Origin: Parvularcula sp039822105
GTDB taxonomy: Bacteria > Pseudomonadota > Alphaproteobacteria > Caulobacterales > Parvularculaceae
DNA: 64,000 nucleotides
Reading direction: 5' to 3'
Assembly: GCA_039822105.1 (NCBI GenBank)
Contig: JBCBMW010000009.1
Location: 1 to 64,000 of the forward strand
Below the pieces are notes generated by a model. It was not told where the DNA came from. It ran no database searches and saw only the letters and a list, made by a program, of their open reading frames with translations. Positions 8,485 to 17,336 of the stretch are shown here, piece after piece. Positions within the stretch are counted from its first letter, which is position 1. Every line of letters begins with the position of its first letter. Made by a program: the position numbers and the translations under genes.

Positions 8485-8904
8485 ATGGATCGCTTAGAGA
8501 AAATCTGCGCCGAAAAGGGCTTACGGATGACAGAGCAGCGCCGGGTCATCACACGGGTGATCTCTGCTGCTGACGATCATCCCGACGTGGAAGAGATCCA
8601 CCGCCGCGCCGCCGAGATCGACAGCCGGATCTCGATCGCCACGGTCTACCGCACCATGCGCCTGCTTGAGGATTACGACGTGGTGCAGCGTCACGACTTT
8701 CAGGATGGCCACGGCCGTGCACGCTACGAAGAGGCGGGCGCCGAGCACCATGATCACCTGATCAACGTGAAAAGCGGCGAGGTCATCGAGTTCGTCAATG
8801 AAGAGATCGAGAAGCTGCAAGAGAAGATCGCGCGGGAGCATGGCTTCCGCTTGGTCGACCACCGGCTTGAGCTCTACGGCGTGCCGGTCAGCGACGAGAG
8901 CTGA
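8485..8904 (+). CDS. fur: Fur-family metalloregulator (Fur/Mur)
   Basis: A 139-residue metal-dependent repressor. The winged-helix domain covers about residues 1-80 (KGLRMTEQRRVI, ISIATVYRTMRLLEDYDVV) and the metal-binding/dimer domain follows, with HHDHLI as the key histidine cluster and EVIEFVNEEIEKLQEKIA. The CXXC pair of structural-zinc Fur proteins is absent, as in the alphaproteobacterial Mur (manganese uptake regulator) branch, so it may sense manganese as well as iron. It is last in the tsaB-rimI-fur cluster, an arrangement common in this class. Confidence 0.9.
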   Translation: MDRLEKICAEKGLRMTEQRRVITRVISAADDHPDVEEIHRRAAEIDSRISIATVYRTMRLLEDYDVVQRHDFQDGHGRARYEEAGAEHHDHLINVKSGEVIEFVNEEIEKLQEKIAREHGFRLVDHRLELYGVPVSDES

Positions 8905-8982
8905 ATAAACGTCGCCACCTCTGCATTGAGATGATACCGTTCGAAGTTGAACCCAGGGGTGGTGTCTGGGAGGAGCTTGTCC

Positions 8983-9828
8983 ATGGCTATCAACGCATTT
9001 ATTCAGGGCTTTGTGACGATCGCCATCGCGGTCATCGGTCTTTATTTCAGCTGGGAGTCGCGACGGGCAGACAATTATCAAGCGGTGGCCGACCTGGCAC
9101 TGAGCAGCGATCCCAATGTCGCTGGGACGGCTGCTGAGACCATGGAGCTGATGACCGTCGATTGCGGGGGTGACGTGGCCACGGATCTCCAGCAGCAGCG
9201 GCTCCGGGACATTCTCTGCCCGCTCAGCACCCACCACCGGTTCATCCTCACCAACATGATTGAGGCCATTCGCGAAGCCGAGCGGGCCGAGATGCTCGCG
9301 ATGCTTGATGCGAGCGCTGAAGAGGACACGCCCGTCTTCGTCGCCGAGGCGCCCGCGCAGGATGATGAGACGGGCGAGCCTGACAGTGGTTCCGGCGAGG
9401 AGGGCCCGGCGCCAGAGACGCAGGGGCCATCAATTGCCGACGCGCCCCAGCGGCTCGTCGAACAGATCAACGACCGCTCACGTTCTGCCCGCCGGACCGC
9501 AGTGGCACAGCTCGAGCGCACCAAACTCACCGATGGTGCGTTCATCGACACCTTGATTGACCAGCTCGAGGATCCGGGTCTGCTTGGCGATCTCACCGTC
9601 CAGGGCCGGTTCAATGTGGTCTACCTTCTGAACCAGGCGCCCTCATCGGTGTGGGATTCAGAGGAGCGGGTCGACCGCTGCCTCGCTGCGATCGAGCAAG
9701 TCTATGAACGCGAGCGAGCGGGCGAGACATCGATTGGTGACCAGACCCGGGCCGAGCTGAGCGAGCTCAAGTCGAAGATGGAAGCGCGGCAAGCGGCGCG
9801 CTCCAGCGCTGATCAATCGAGCAGCTGA
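8983..9828 (+). CDS. Single-pass membrane protein of unknown function
   Basis: A 281-residue protein with one N-terminal membrane helix (MAINAFIQGFVTIAIAVIGLY) and a long soluble part. That part has a region with two Cys (VDCGG, DILCPL), an acidic Glu/Pro/Ala linker (about 120-160), and a helical C-terminal half (DAPQRLVEQINDRSRSARRT onward) that resembles HEAT-like pairs by eye. The start at 8983 is chosen for GGAGGAG just upstream; a longer frame from 8947 has none. It converges on the isomerase gene with a 16-base tail overlap. Function not recognised. Confidence 0.7.
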   Translation: MAINAFIQGFVTIAIAVIGLYFSWESRRADNYQAVADLALSSDPNVAGTAAETMELMTVDCGGDVATDLQQQRLRDILCPLSTHHRFILTNMIEAIREAERAEMLAMLDASAEEDTPVFVAEAPAQDDETGEPDSGSGEEGPAPETQGPSIADAPQRLVEQINDRSRSARRTAVAQLERTKLTDGAFIDTLIDQLEDPGLLGDLTVQGRFNVVYLLNQAPSSVWDSEERVDRCLAAIEQVYERERAGETSIGDQTRAELSELKSKMEARQAARSSADQSSS

Positions 9829-10388
9829 ACGAGCAGCTCGAACCGGTCCTGACCCCAGAAACGCTGCTTGCGTTTCCCCTCTGGGTGGAGCGCGGCAAAG
9901 GGCACGCCGAAGACGCCGTCGCTGTCGATGATCTCCTCATCTGATGCGAGTTCGTCGGGGCTCGGGGCGGCTGTGATGTCGCCCTTCACGCCGACATCAG
10001 CGGCTATCAAGCTGAGCAATTCCGGGTCCGAAATGTCTTTGCCTTCCCCCCAGCGCGCGTCCGAAACGGCAAGCGCAAAGGGCAGCGAGAGGCCCTCGGC
10101 CCGGGCCACATAGAAGGCGTCGAGCGCTGGACCATAGTCAACTTCCATGGGTTTTGGCGTGGCGTAGGCGATGCCCAGATGCGCTGACATGCGCGGCGCG
10201 TCCTCCATGATGTAGCGGAGCTTCGGCATGCTATCGGTGGGGTTCAAAAACTCCGCTCCGCCCGCTGGCCTCGTGAAGGGAACGAGTTTCACCTCGAACC
10301 GGTCGCCGGATGCGACCTCGGCAATGCGGTGAAGGCCCAATCGTGAATAGGGGCTTCGAAAATGAAAATAGATCCGCAGCTGATCCAT
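9813..10388 (-). CDS. 2-hydroxychromene-2-carboxylate isomerase-like DsbA-family protein
   Basis: A 191-residue thioredoxin-fold protein of the HCCA isomerase/kappa-class GST branch. The N-terminus IYFHFRSPYSRLG carries the SPYS stretch that replaces the DsbA CXXC, and the C-terminal DGVFGVPFAAL is the cis-Pro region typical of this family. HCCA isomerase acts in naphthalene breakdown with glutathione, but no aromatic catabolic genes are nearby, so the true substrate is unknown. The 224-base upstream region contains three copies of GGCCATACCG. Confidence 0.8.
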   Translation of the reverse strand: MDQLRIYFHFRSPYSRLGLHRIAEVASGDRFEVKLVPFTRPAGGAEFLNPTDSMPKLRYIMEDAPRMSAHLGIAYATPKPMEVDYGPALDAFYVARAEGLSLPFALAVSDARWGEGKDISDPELLSLIAADVGVKGDITAAPSPDELASDEEIIDSDGVFGVPFAALHPEGKRKQRFWGQDRFELLVQLLD

Positions 10389-10512
10389 GGCGCACTCCGC
10401 TTGGTTGGACGGACCGGTATCTACATCCAGCTGCTGGGGGGACCACTGAAGAGCCGTTCATTCACCGGGAGCTTGGGGCGGCAAAGGGCGCACCGAAGCC
10501 CTGTCGCCGGCT

Positions 10513-10597
10513 GGCCATACCGGACTCAGGGTCGGTATGGCCGCCAACGTGCATTACACATCAATGAGGAAAAACAGGCGTTTAAGTGGCCATACCG
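10513..10597. repeat. Three copies of GGCCATACCG (two direct, one inverted)
   Basis: The 10-mer GGCCATACCG occurs at 10513-10522 and 10588-10597, and inverted at 10533-10542. The first two copies form a near-perfect dyad around a 10-base centre. They lie in the 224-base gap upstream of the isomerase gene (minus strand) and just downstream of the lipase stop. Operator sites for an unknown regulator, or a hairpin behind the lipase gene, are both possible. Confidence 0.6.
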
Positions 10598-10612
10598 CCG
10601 CAGAGTGCCCGG

Positions 10613-11356
10613 TCAGCCGAGTTGCACAGCGCCCACATTGGCGGCGTCACCCTCGCCGCTCAGGGACTTCACCACAGCGCCCATGGAGTGGCGATTGACG
10701 GTCCAAGACGGGGCCGGAATCTCAATCACGGTGCCCACATGGCCGCCGCCCCAGGACGAGCTGCTCACCGGATCATAGGGCAGGCGGATGTTAATCCCCG
10801 ATTCTGGCTTAACGTTACCGATCGCTGCCTGCCGCGCCTTGGATGACGCGATGTAAGCAACGATGCCGAGGATGCCGCCCCCAACAATGGATGCCGCGGT
10901 TGTCACCGCGGCGCGGGCACCGGTGCTCGACCAACTTGCGGCCATGTTGGTCGCCATCGGCGGCGCATTGAAAGAAATGAACGGCACATCCTCATACCCA
11001 AGGATCTGACAAAGCGCGCCGCCAAGCGAGTGCCCGGTCATGATCACAGGGCGGCCACCCTCATAAGCACGGAACAGAAGCTCCCGCGCATCTTTTTCCT
11101 GTTCGGGGAGCCACCCCGTGGCGAGTTGCACATCGCTGACCAGGGCATCGCGGAGGGAGTCGGTGCCGGCAAAGGCTGCGACCCTGAAACCAGGAACATC
11201 GTAGATGGCGCCGCTGAAGTCCGTTGTCGGATTGTTCTTGTAGTAGACCCGATTGAACGAGACCTTGGATGCCGTGTTGTAGACGTCGTCTGCAATCTGA
11301 GCGATGTCATAGATCGTGGCTGGCAACGTGTCCTCCTCCAGAACCCCAAACTTCAT
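10613..11356 (-). CDS. Class 3 lipase-like alpha/beta hydrolase
   Basis: A 247-residue serine hydrolase. The nucleophile elbow is GHSLGGALCQILG, preceded by RVAAFAGTDSLRDALVSDVQ, which matches the lipase class 3 layout (oxyanion region, then elbow about 60-70 residues later). Late candidates for the triad are the Asp of LPYDPVSS and the His of NRHSMG. A hydrophobic stretch (AAVTTAASIVGGGILGIVAYIA) could associate with membrane. No signal peptide is evident with the ATG at 11356 (AAGAGA upstream), which is preferred to a longer frame to 11407. Substrate unknown. Confidence 0.8.
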   Translation of the reverse strand: MKFGVLEEDTLPATIYDIAQIADDVYNTASKVSFNRVYYKNNPTTDFSGAIYDVPGFRVAAFAGTDSLRDALVSDVQLATGWLPEQEKDARELLFRAYEGGRPVIMTGHSLGGALCQILGYEDVPFISFNAPPMATNMAASWSSTGARAAVTTAASIVGGGILGIVAYIASSKARQAAIGNVKPESGINIRLPYDPVSSSSWGGGHVGTVIEIPAPSWTVNRHSMGAVVKSLSGEGDAANVGAVQLG

Positions 11357-11422
11357 TGTCTCTTGAATTGCCCCGGGAGGGAATGCCCCTTGGCAGTTCC
11401 TGCTCAAGCGGCTTTGTCGCGG

Positions 11423-11959
11423 CTATGGCCTGATCTGCCGTGTGCGTTGCATCACGTATTCAGCATCCGCGTGATTGCCCACCATGAAGTAATAATCATG
11501 AACTCTTTCAAAGCCATAGCGTCCATAAAGGCGCTGCGCCGCGACATTCTCTGAGTAGGCGCTGAGATAAACATCGTCAAAATGCGCCTCGAGATAATCG
11601 AGCGCCTCTTCGAGCAGCCGGCTGCCGAGCTTGGCGCTTTGATACCGTTTCAGCACGTAAAGCCGAACAAGCTCACCGGCATTGGGCGGCATGTCGGGCA
11701 CCGGTAGTTTGCATGGGCCAGCTGAGGCGAAGGCAGCGCTTTGCCCGTCATGGGTGCGGGCAATCCACACCCGCATCTTGGGGTCGGTGAGCACTGCTCT
11801 GTATGCGTCTTCGCTATGATGCGCGGCCAAAAACGCGGCGAGGTCTTCTGCCGCGTACATATGCTCGAAGGCTTCGGTGAACGTATGGGCGCCAAGCTTT
11901 GCGAGCTCAGCGATGTCATCAATGGTCGCTATGCTGATCGAGATGGCTTGGTCACTCAC
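11423..11959 (-). CDS. GNAT-family N-acetyltransferase
   Basis: A 178-residue acetyltransferase. Visible are the N-terminal ISIATIDDIAELAKLGAHTF strand-helix, the beta4 strand GELVRLYVLKRYQSAKLGSRLLEEAL containing the acetyl-CoA loop (Q-S-A-K-L-G-S), and the C-terminal VYLSAYSENVAAQRLYGRYGFERV. The pattern resembles ribosomal-protein or polyamine acetyltransferases, but no substrate can be read from it. It is transcribed in the same direction as the lipase gene, 66 bases apart, and may be co-transcribed. Confidence 0.85.
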   Translation of the reverse strand: MSDQAISISIATIDDIAELAKLGAHTFTEAFEHMYAAEDLAAFLAAHHSEDAYRAVLTDPKMRVWIARTHDGQSAAFASAGPCKLPVPDMPPNAGELVRLYVLKRYQSAKLGSRLLEEALDYLEAHFDDVYLSAYSENVAAQRLYGRYGFERVHDYYFMVGNHADAEYVMQRTRQIRP

Positions 11960-12098
11960 GTCTTTCGTCCTCCTTGGGCGTTAGGGCCTACGAGGCCCCG
12001 TTTGCTGCACAAAACCTGCGACATGCGGGCATCCTCTTATTGTGGCGCCGCGCAACGGTTCCTACCCTCATCCTTGGGCAATGGAGCATCGACGGGCG

Positions 12099-13916
12099 AT
12101 GGACAACGAGGTCGACGAAAGGATTCCGCGTGGCGGCAGCACGCTGATCGCGGTCTTTGGCATTCCGGGCGCAGTGCTGGGGCTGCTGGGCTATTTTGCG
12201 GTCGAGCTGATCGACCAGGAGGCGATCTCCGAAACGTTGGGCATGTCCCTTCTGTTCGGTCTTCTTTTCGGGTCCGGAACGTATTTTCTCACGGTGCTGA
12301 AAGGGCAAGTGACCACGAGCGCGTTGGCCGCTTTGGTCATGGGACTGCTCACCGGCGGGCTCACCTATGTGGCTCCTTTCAACCAGTCGTATGACGCAGC
12401 GGCTGGGCTGATTTCGTTCCTCGCCAATGGTGTGCTCGTGACGGTGGCCTTGCCGTTCCTCCGTGCGCGGTCACGGGGCGTGGCGCTCAACCACTACCCG
12501 ACGCTCTATGCCGATGCGTGGAACATTCCGGTCATTGTCGGCGTCGCGCAGCTCTTCGTTCTGGCCGGTGTGGCTCTCGCGGCCCTGGTGGCGGCACTCT
12601 TTGTCTTTGTCGGCCTGCCTTTCTTGCGGGACCTGATGCAGCAGAGCTGGTTCATCGGCGCCTATCTCGGTCTTCTCCAGGGCGTCGGCATCGGTGTCAC
12701 CCGGCAGCGGGAGGCAGCGATCCTGGCCGCGCGCGGGATCAAGATGGCGCTTCTGCGCGTCACCGCCCCTGTCTTTGCCGCTTCGATCACTGTCTTTGTG
12801 GTCGCGGTGATGCTCCGCGGCTTTGGCTCGCTGCTCGGTGATCTCTCGCCAATGGCGGTGCTCAGCGCGTCGGCCATCGTCGCGATCATCATGATCAACG
12901 CGATTGTCGCTGATCAGGGCAGGCCAGAGGGCGCGCTGTTTGGCGCCACCGCCCGGCTCCTTGGCGTGGTGCTCCTCTTCTTGATGAGCCTTGCGATCTA
13001 CGGCCTCTATTTGCGCGTTGCCGCCGAAGGCTGGACGCCGAACAGGATCCATGCCGCGATCTTGGTGGTGATCGTTGGGCTTTATGCACCGATCTATGCC
13101 GCCGCTGCGCTGTCAGAGCAGTGGGTGATCCTGCGCCAAGGCAACATCGCGGTGTCGGCGCTTTTGATGATCATCGCGGTCCTGGTTCAAACGCCGCTCT
13201 ATGCGCCTCGCGATTGGTCGGCCGTTTCGCAGCTCGAACAAATCATGCGTGATCCATCAGCCACCACCGGCGCGGACATCCGCTATCTCCGAGACCGGCT
13301 TGGGCCGATGGGGGAGAAGGTGTTCGAGAAGCTCGAAGCCAACCCGCCCGATGGTCTTGAGGATCCCTACGCGCTCGCCGAGCTGGGCCGCGGCACGCCG
13401 GAAGACCCGATGCAGCTCACGCTGGAAACACTGGCGGCGAACAGCATCTTCACCGTTTTCCCGGCCGATGCTGTGATCGACGACAGTCTCGCGGAGAGGC
13501 TCGAGGGGCAGCTGGGTCGGTCCATCAACGATCCGAACGATGCCGCGCTCGTCTTTGAAGAGGGACAGGAGACAGGCTTCTTCCTCGTCCGCCGCGCGTT
13601 CTCGCTGCAGATCTATCGTCTGACAGCGGACGGTCAGGGGGACTGGTCGGTCGATTATCTGCGCCAGATCTATGACGACACCGTGATTGATCAGCTCTTT
13701 GAGGGGGCAGCGAATGGCGACCTCACCTATGAGACGCGGACCTATGTCGTGCCCTCGATCGGTGGAGAGCCGCTCGCCGTCATCCCGAACGAGTTCGCGC
13801 CTTTTGAGGCGCAGCCAGCTGAACCGCCTTTGCCGCCTGTTGCCGAAGAGCCGGCCGAACCCGTGGCGGCGGAAGCGGTGCCGTTGAGCGATGTCAGCGA
13901 GGGCGGGGGGTTCTAG
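12099..13916 (+). CDS. DUF4153-type multi-pass membrane protein
   Basis: A roughly 605-residue protein with about ten to twelve membrane helices in the first 370 residues (for example LIAVFGIPGAVLGLLGYFAV, VGVAQLFVLAGVALAALVAAL, AAILVVIVGLYAPIYAAAAL) and a soluble C-terminal domain ending in a Pro/Ala/Glu-rich tail. The organisation fits DUF4153-containing proteins of alphaproteobacteria, whose function is unknown. The start is uncertain: ATG at 12099 or 12081; neither has a strong ribosome site. Confidence 0.75.
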   Translation: MDNEVDERIPRGGSTLIAVFGIPGAVLGLLGYFAVELIDQEAISETLGMSLLFGLLFGSGTYFLTVLKGQVTTSALAALVMGLLTGGLTYVAPFNQSYDAAAGLISFLANGVLVTVALPFLRARSRGVALNHYPTLYADAWNIPVIVGVAQLFVLAGVALAALVAALFVFVGLPFLRDLMQQSWFIGAYLGLLQGVGIGVTRQREAAILAARGIKMALLRVTAPVFAASITVFVVAVMLRGFGSLLGDLSPMAVLSASAIVAIIMINAIVADQGRPEGALFGATARLLGVVLLFLMSLAIYGLYLRVAAEGWTPNRIHAAILVVIVGLYAPIYAAAALSEQWVILRQGNIAVSALLMIIAVLVQTPLYAPRDWSAVSQLEQIMRDPSATTGADIRYLRDRLGPMGEKVFEKLEANPPDGLEDPYALAELGRGTPEDPMQLTLETLAANSIFTVFPADAVIDDSLAERLEGQLGRSINDPNDAALVFEEGQETGFFLVRRAFSLQIYRLTADGQGDWSVDYLRQIYDDTVIDQLFEGAANGDLTYETRTYVVPSIGGEPLAVIPNEFAPFEAQPAEPPLPPVAEEPAEPVAAEAVPLSDVSEGGGF

Positions 13917-13979
13917 CGCTTCCCCCCGCGCGGGCCATCGCCTATCTCTTGGGACGTATCTTACGAACCCGGAGCCTCC

Positions 13980-16085
13980 ATGACCCAAGCGCCCAAGGCA
14001 GACAAACGCCCCGTCACGAACACACAGCATGGCGAGTCGTGGACGGATGATTATGCTTGGATGCGCGATGACAATTGGCAGGAGGTCCTGCGCGACCCGT
14101 CCATCTTGCGAAAAGATGTGCACGAGCACCTGACCGCTGAGGGCGCCTATTACGCCGCGCAAACGGATCATCTCCAGGGCCTCCGCGAAGCGCTGTTCAA
14201 AGAAATGCGGGGGCGGATCAAAGAGGACGAGAGCTCCGTCCCCATGCGCGACGGGCCTTATGAGTACTATGTCCGTTTCCGTGATGGTGGTCAGTACCCC
14301 ATCTATGCTCGCCGCACCGGTGAGGGTGCTGCGGAAGAGTTGATGCTCGACGGTGACAAAGAGGGCGACGGTAAGGACTTTTTCTCGATCGGCGGGCTCG
14401 ATGTGTCTCGTGACCATGAGCTTATGGCTTACGGGATCGATACGCTGGGATCGGAGTATTTTGATATCCGCATCCGGCGTTTGTCTGATGGCAGTGAACT
14501 CGATGAGGTCATCCCCTCCACCGACGGCGGTGTCGTGTGGGCGGCGGACAGCAAGAGCTTTTTCTACGTTGAGCGCGACGACCACCAGCGCCCGAAACGC
14601 GTGAAGCATCACATTCTCGGCACTGATCCTTCTGCCGACAGATTGGTTTACGATGAAAAAGACGATGGGATGTTCCTCGGTATCGATGAGACGTCGTCGG
14701 AGACCTATCTGATCATCGGTGTAGGGAACGGCAACACGTCTGAATCGTGGATCATCCCTCTTGATGCACCAGAGACGGCGCCAAAACTTGTGGCGCCGCG
14801 GGTCAAAGGCGAGCTTTACTCCGTCGATCACCGGGGTGAGCTCTTCTACATCCACACCAACCATGACGGCGCGATCGACTTCAAGATCGTCACGGCGCCA
14901 GAGGCCAATCCGGACCGGGAGCATTGGAAAGACTGGCTACCACACGATCTTGGAACTTATGTCACGGGTATGGTCACCTTCAAAGACTGGATCGTTCGGG
15001 AGGAGCGGCGCGACGCCCGCCCACGGATCGTGGTGGGCCGTTATGACCGGACAGGCGAGCACGAAATCCGTTTTGATCAGGATGCCTACAGCCTATCACT
15101 CGCCGGATGGGGCGAGTTCGAGACGGACATGATCCGCTTCTCCTACGAAAGCCCCAACCAGCCAAGCCAGATCTTTGACTACGACATGGCGACGCGCATC
15201 CGTACACTGCGGAAAACGCAAGAGGTTCCGTCGGGTCATAACCCCGATGATTACGTGGTGGAGCGTTTCGACGCGGTTGCTGCTGACGGCGCGGCGATCC
15301 CCGTGATCGTCCTGAGGCGCAGCGATAGCGCTGCCAACGGCAAGCAGCCCGTGATGCTCTACGGGTATGGCGCCTACGGCATTCACATTGACGACGACTT
15401 CTCGACGGGGGTCTTGAGCCTTGTTGATCGGGGTGTCGCCTTCGCCGTGGCCCATATCCGGGGCAGCACCGCGAAGGGCCGCCAATGGTACCTCGACGGT
15501 AAGCTCGAGCACAAAGTGAACAGCTTCACCGATTTCAACGACGCCGGGCAGGCGTTGGTGGATAAGGGGTACACCGAGCGCGGAAAGATCGTGGCTTACG
15601 GCGGCAGCGCGGGCGGGCTCCTCGTCGGCGCATCGGTTAATCTTGACCCTTCGCTTTACGCCGGGGTGATCGGCGCGGTGCCTTTTGTCGATGTCCTCAA
15701 CACGATCCTTGATGCGTCGCTGCCGCTCACCCCGCCGGAATGGGAGGAGTGGGGCGATCCGATCACGGACCCCAAGGCCTTCCAGACGATCAAGGACTAT
15801 TCGCCCTATGACAATGTGCAGAAGGGCAAGACCTATCCGCCTATCTTGGCGACGGGTGGGCTGACGGACTACCGGGTGACCTATTGGGAGCCCGCCAAAT
15901 GGGTCGCGCGCCTGCGGGATGAAGCCAAGGGCGGGCCTTTCATTCTACGGATGAACATGACGGCTGGTCACGGCGGCTCCGCGGCGCGGTTTGAGCGGTT
16001 GAAAGAGCGCGCAGCGGACTATGCCTTCGCGCTTGATGTCTTGGGCCTCAAGGATGCAGCGCCCGCGGGTCAGTCGCCGGACTGA
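13980..16085 (+). CDS. ptrB: Oligopeptidase B (S9A prolyl oligopeptidase family)
   Basis: A cytoplasmic serine peptidase that cuts peptides after basic residues. The 701-residue protein has the N-terminal beta-propeller (about 60-400) and C-terminal alpha/beta hydrolase domain. Triad candidates are S543 (YGGSAGGLL), D630 (LTDYRV) and H664 (TAGHGGSA). The segments SWTDDYAWMRDDNW and GYGAYGIHIDDDFS are characteristic of oligopeptidase B. Length matches the family. It lies between the DUF4153 gene and the dehydrogenase gene with 63- and 66-base gaps. Confidence 0.93.
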   Translation: MTQAPKADKRPVTNTQHGESWTDDYAWMRDDNWQEVLRDPSILRKDVHEHLTAEGAYYAAQTDHLQGLREALFKEMRGRIKEDESSVPMRDGPYEYYVRFRDGGQYPIYARRTGEGAAEELMLDGDKEGDGKDFFSIGGLDVSRDHELMAYGIDTLGSEYFDIRIRRLSDGSELDEVIPSTDGGVVWAADSKSFFYVERDDHQRPKRVKHHILGTDPSADRLVYDEKDDGMFLGIDETSSETYLIIGVGNGNTSESWIIPLDAPETAPKLVAPRVKGELYSVDHRGELFYIHTNHDGAIDFKIVTAPEANPDREHWKDWLPHDLGTYVTGMVTFKDWIVREERRDARPRIVVGRYDRTGEHEIRFDQDAYSLSLAGWGEFETDMIRFSYESPNQPSQIFDYDMATRIRTLRKTQEVPSGHNPDDYVVERFDAVAADGAAIPVIVLRRSDSAANGKQPVMLYGYGAYGIHIDDDFSTGVLSLVDRGVAFAVAHIRGSTAKGRQWYLDGKLEHKVNSFTDFNDAGQALVDKGYTERGKIVAYGGSAGGLLVGASVNLDPSLYAGVIGAVPFVDVLNTILDASLPLTPPEWEEWGDPITDPKAFQTIKDYSPYDNVQKGKTYPPILATGGLTDYRVTYWEPAKWVARLRDEAKGGPFILRMNMTAGHGGSAARFERLKERAADYAFALDVLGLKDAAPAGQSPD

Positions 16086-16101
16086 TCCCCCCTTCGCCCA
16101 A

Positions 16102-16123
16102 GGGACATTTGGCGTTATGTCCC
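16102..16123. other. Inverted repeat between ptrB and the aldose dehydrogenase gene
   Basis: GGGACAT (16102-16108) and ATGTCCC (16117-16123) form a perfect 7-bp stem with an 8-base loop. No T run follows, so a factor-independent terminator is not supported; it may be an operator or mRNA stem. Confidence 0.35.
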
Positions 16124-16151
16124 CCCAAGACTTGCCTCGGGAGAACCAAGC

Positions 16152-17258
16152 ATGATCACCAGCCTTCTTCTGTCGACTGCTCTTTTGCTGCAGCCGGAGC
16201 CCGCTGAGAAACCTTTCGAAACCGAAATCGTCGCTGATCTCGAACACCCTTGGGCCATGACCTTCATGCCTGACGGTCGTTTGCTGGTCACGGAGAAGGC
16301 GGGCAGCCTGCTCATCGTCAGCCAAGAAGGCGACGTTGAGGCGGAGGTCTCGGGCGTGCCGGAGGTCGATTTCGGCGGCCAAGGCGGCCTGGGTGATGTC
16401 ATTCTGGCGCCTGATTTTGCCGCAACCGGCACCGTCTACATCTCCTATGTGGAGGCGGGGACTCGCGGGCGTCGCGGCGCGGCTGTTGCGAAAGCGACGC
16501 TGAGCGGTGAGGCTCTCGAGGACCTCGAAGTCGTCTGGCGCCAAGAGCCGAAGACGACGGGCCGCGGGCATTATGGCCACCGCCTCGCGTTTTCCCCTGA
16601 CGGACAGCACCTTTTCATCAGTTCAGGCGATCGGCAGAAATTCACGCCGGCACAGTCCGACCGCATGAACCTTGGTAAGATCCTTCGTCTGAACCCTGAT
16701 GGTTCGGTGCCCGAGGACAATCCTTTTGCTGATCAAGGCGGTGTGATGGCTCAGGTTTGGACCCTTGGCATGCGCAACCCACTCGGTATCGCGTTTGATG
16801 CTGACGGCACCCTTTGGGAAGTTGAGATGGGCCCGGCGCATGGCGACGAGTTCCAGAGCATCGAGCGCGGCGAAAACTACGGCTACCCCATTGTTTCGAA
16901 CGGCGATCACTATTCGGGCCGCGAGATCCCAGATCATGATACGCGTCCGGAGTTTCGTGCCCCCGACGAGTACTGGGTTCCGGCAATCAGCCCATCGAGC
17001 CTGATGATCTATCAGGGCACGACCTTCCCTGAATGGACCGGTTCGGCTTTCATCGGCGGTCTCTCCTCGCAAGCCATTATCCGTGTCGGTTTTGATTGTG
17101 CGGATGCAGCTGACCCGATTTGCGAAGTGGAGCGTTTTGATATGGAAGCGCGCATTCGTGAGATCGAAGAGGGCCCTGAAGGCAACCTTTGGGTGCTTGA
17201 AGATGGCGGTGAACGCGGCGGCGAAGGGCGTCTCCTCAAACTCACCCCAGAGGGTTGA
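16152..17258 (+). CDS. PQQ-dependent aldose sugar dehydrogenase (YliI type)
   Basis: A 368-residue periplasmic six-bladed propeller enzyme of the soluble glucose/aldose dehydrogenase family, oxidising sugars with PQQ. It begins with a signal peptide (MITSLLLSTALLLQ). Family motifs are HPWAMTFMPDGRLLVTEKAG, GGQGGLGDV, GHYGHRLAFSPDG, MRNPLGIAFDADG and NYGYPIVSNG, and the end (EGNLWVLEDGGERGGEGRLLKL) is typical. No PQQ biosynthesis genes are in the window, so the cofactor would have to be made elsewhere or taken up. Confidence 0.92.
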   Translation: MITSLLLSTALLLQPEPAEKPFETEIVADLEHPWAMTFMPDGRLLVTEKAGSLLIVSQEGDVEAEVSGVPEVDFGGQGGLGDVILAPDFAATGTVYISYVEAGTRGRRGAAVAKATLSGEALEDLEVVWRQEPKTTGRGHYGHRLAFSPDGQHLFISSGDRQKFTPAQSDRMNLGKILRLNPDGSVPEDNPFADQGGVMAQVWTLGMRNPLGIAFDADGTLWEVEMGPAHGDEFQSIERGENYGYPIVSNGDHYSGREIPDHDTRPEFRAPDEYWVPAISPSSLMIYQGTTFPEWTGSAFIGGLSSQAIIRVGFDCADAADPICEVERFDMEARIREIEEGPEGNLWVLEDGGERGGEGRLLKLTPEG

Positions 17259-17289
17259 TCTCAAAGGGCTATTCGCTCATGGATAAAGG

Positions 17290-17319
17290 GCGTCGCGGCG
17301 GAGATCGCGGCGCTTTTTT
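17290..17319 (+). terminator. Rho-independent terminator before bioB
   Basis: GCGTCGCG (17290-17297) pairs with CGCGGCGC (17306-17313) with one G-U pair, followed by six T residues. It ends the aldose dehydrogenase transcript 18 bases before the bioB start, so bioB must have a promoter overlapping this region or depend on read-through. Confidence 0.75.
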
Positions 17320-17336
17320 CTTGAGGAGCGCTGCTG

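Noticed and set aside
13257..14924. 555-codon open frame opposite the DUF4153 and ptrB genes
   Set aside because: Spans two convincing forward genes and their gap; no recognisable protein features.
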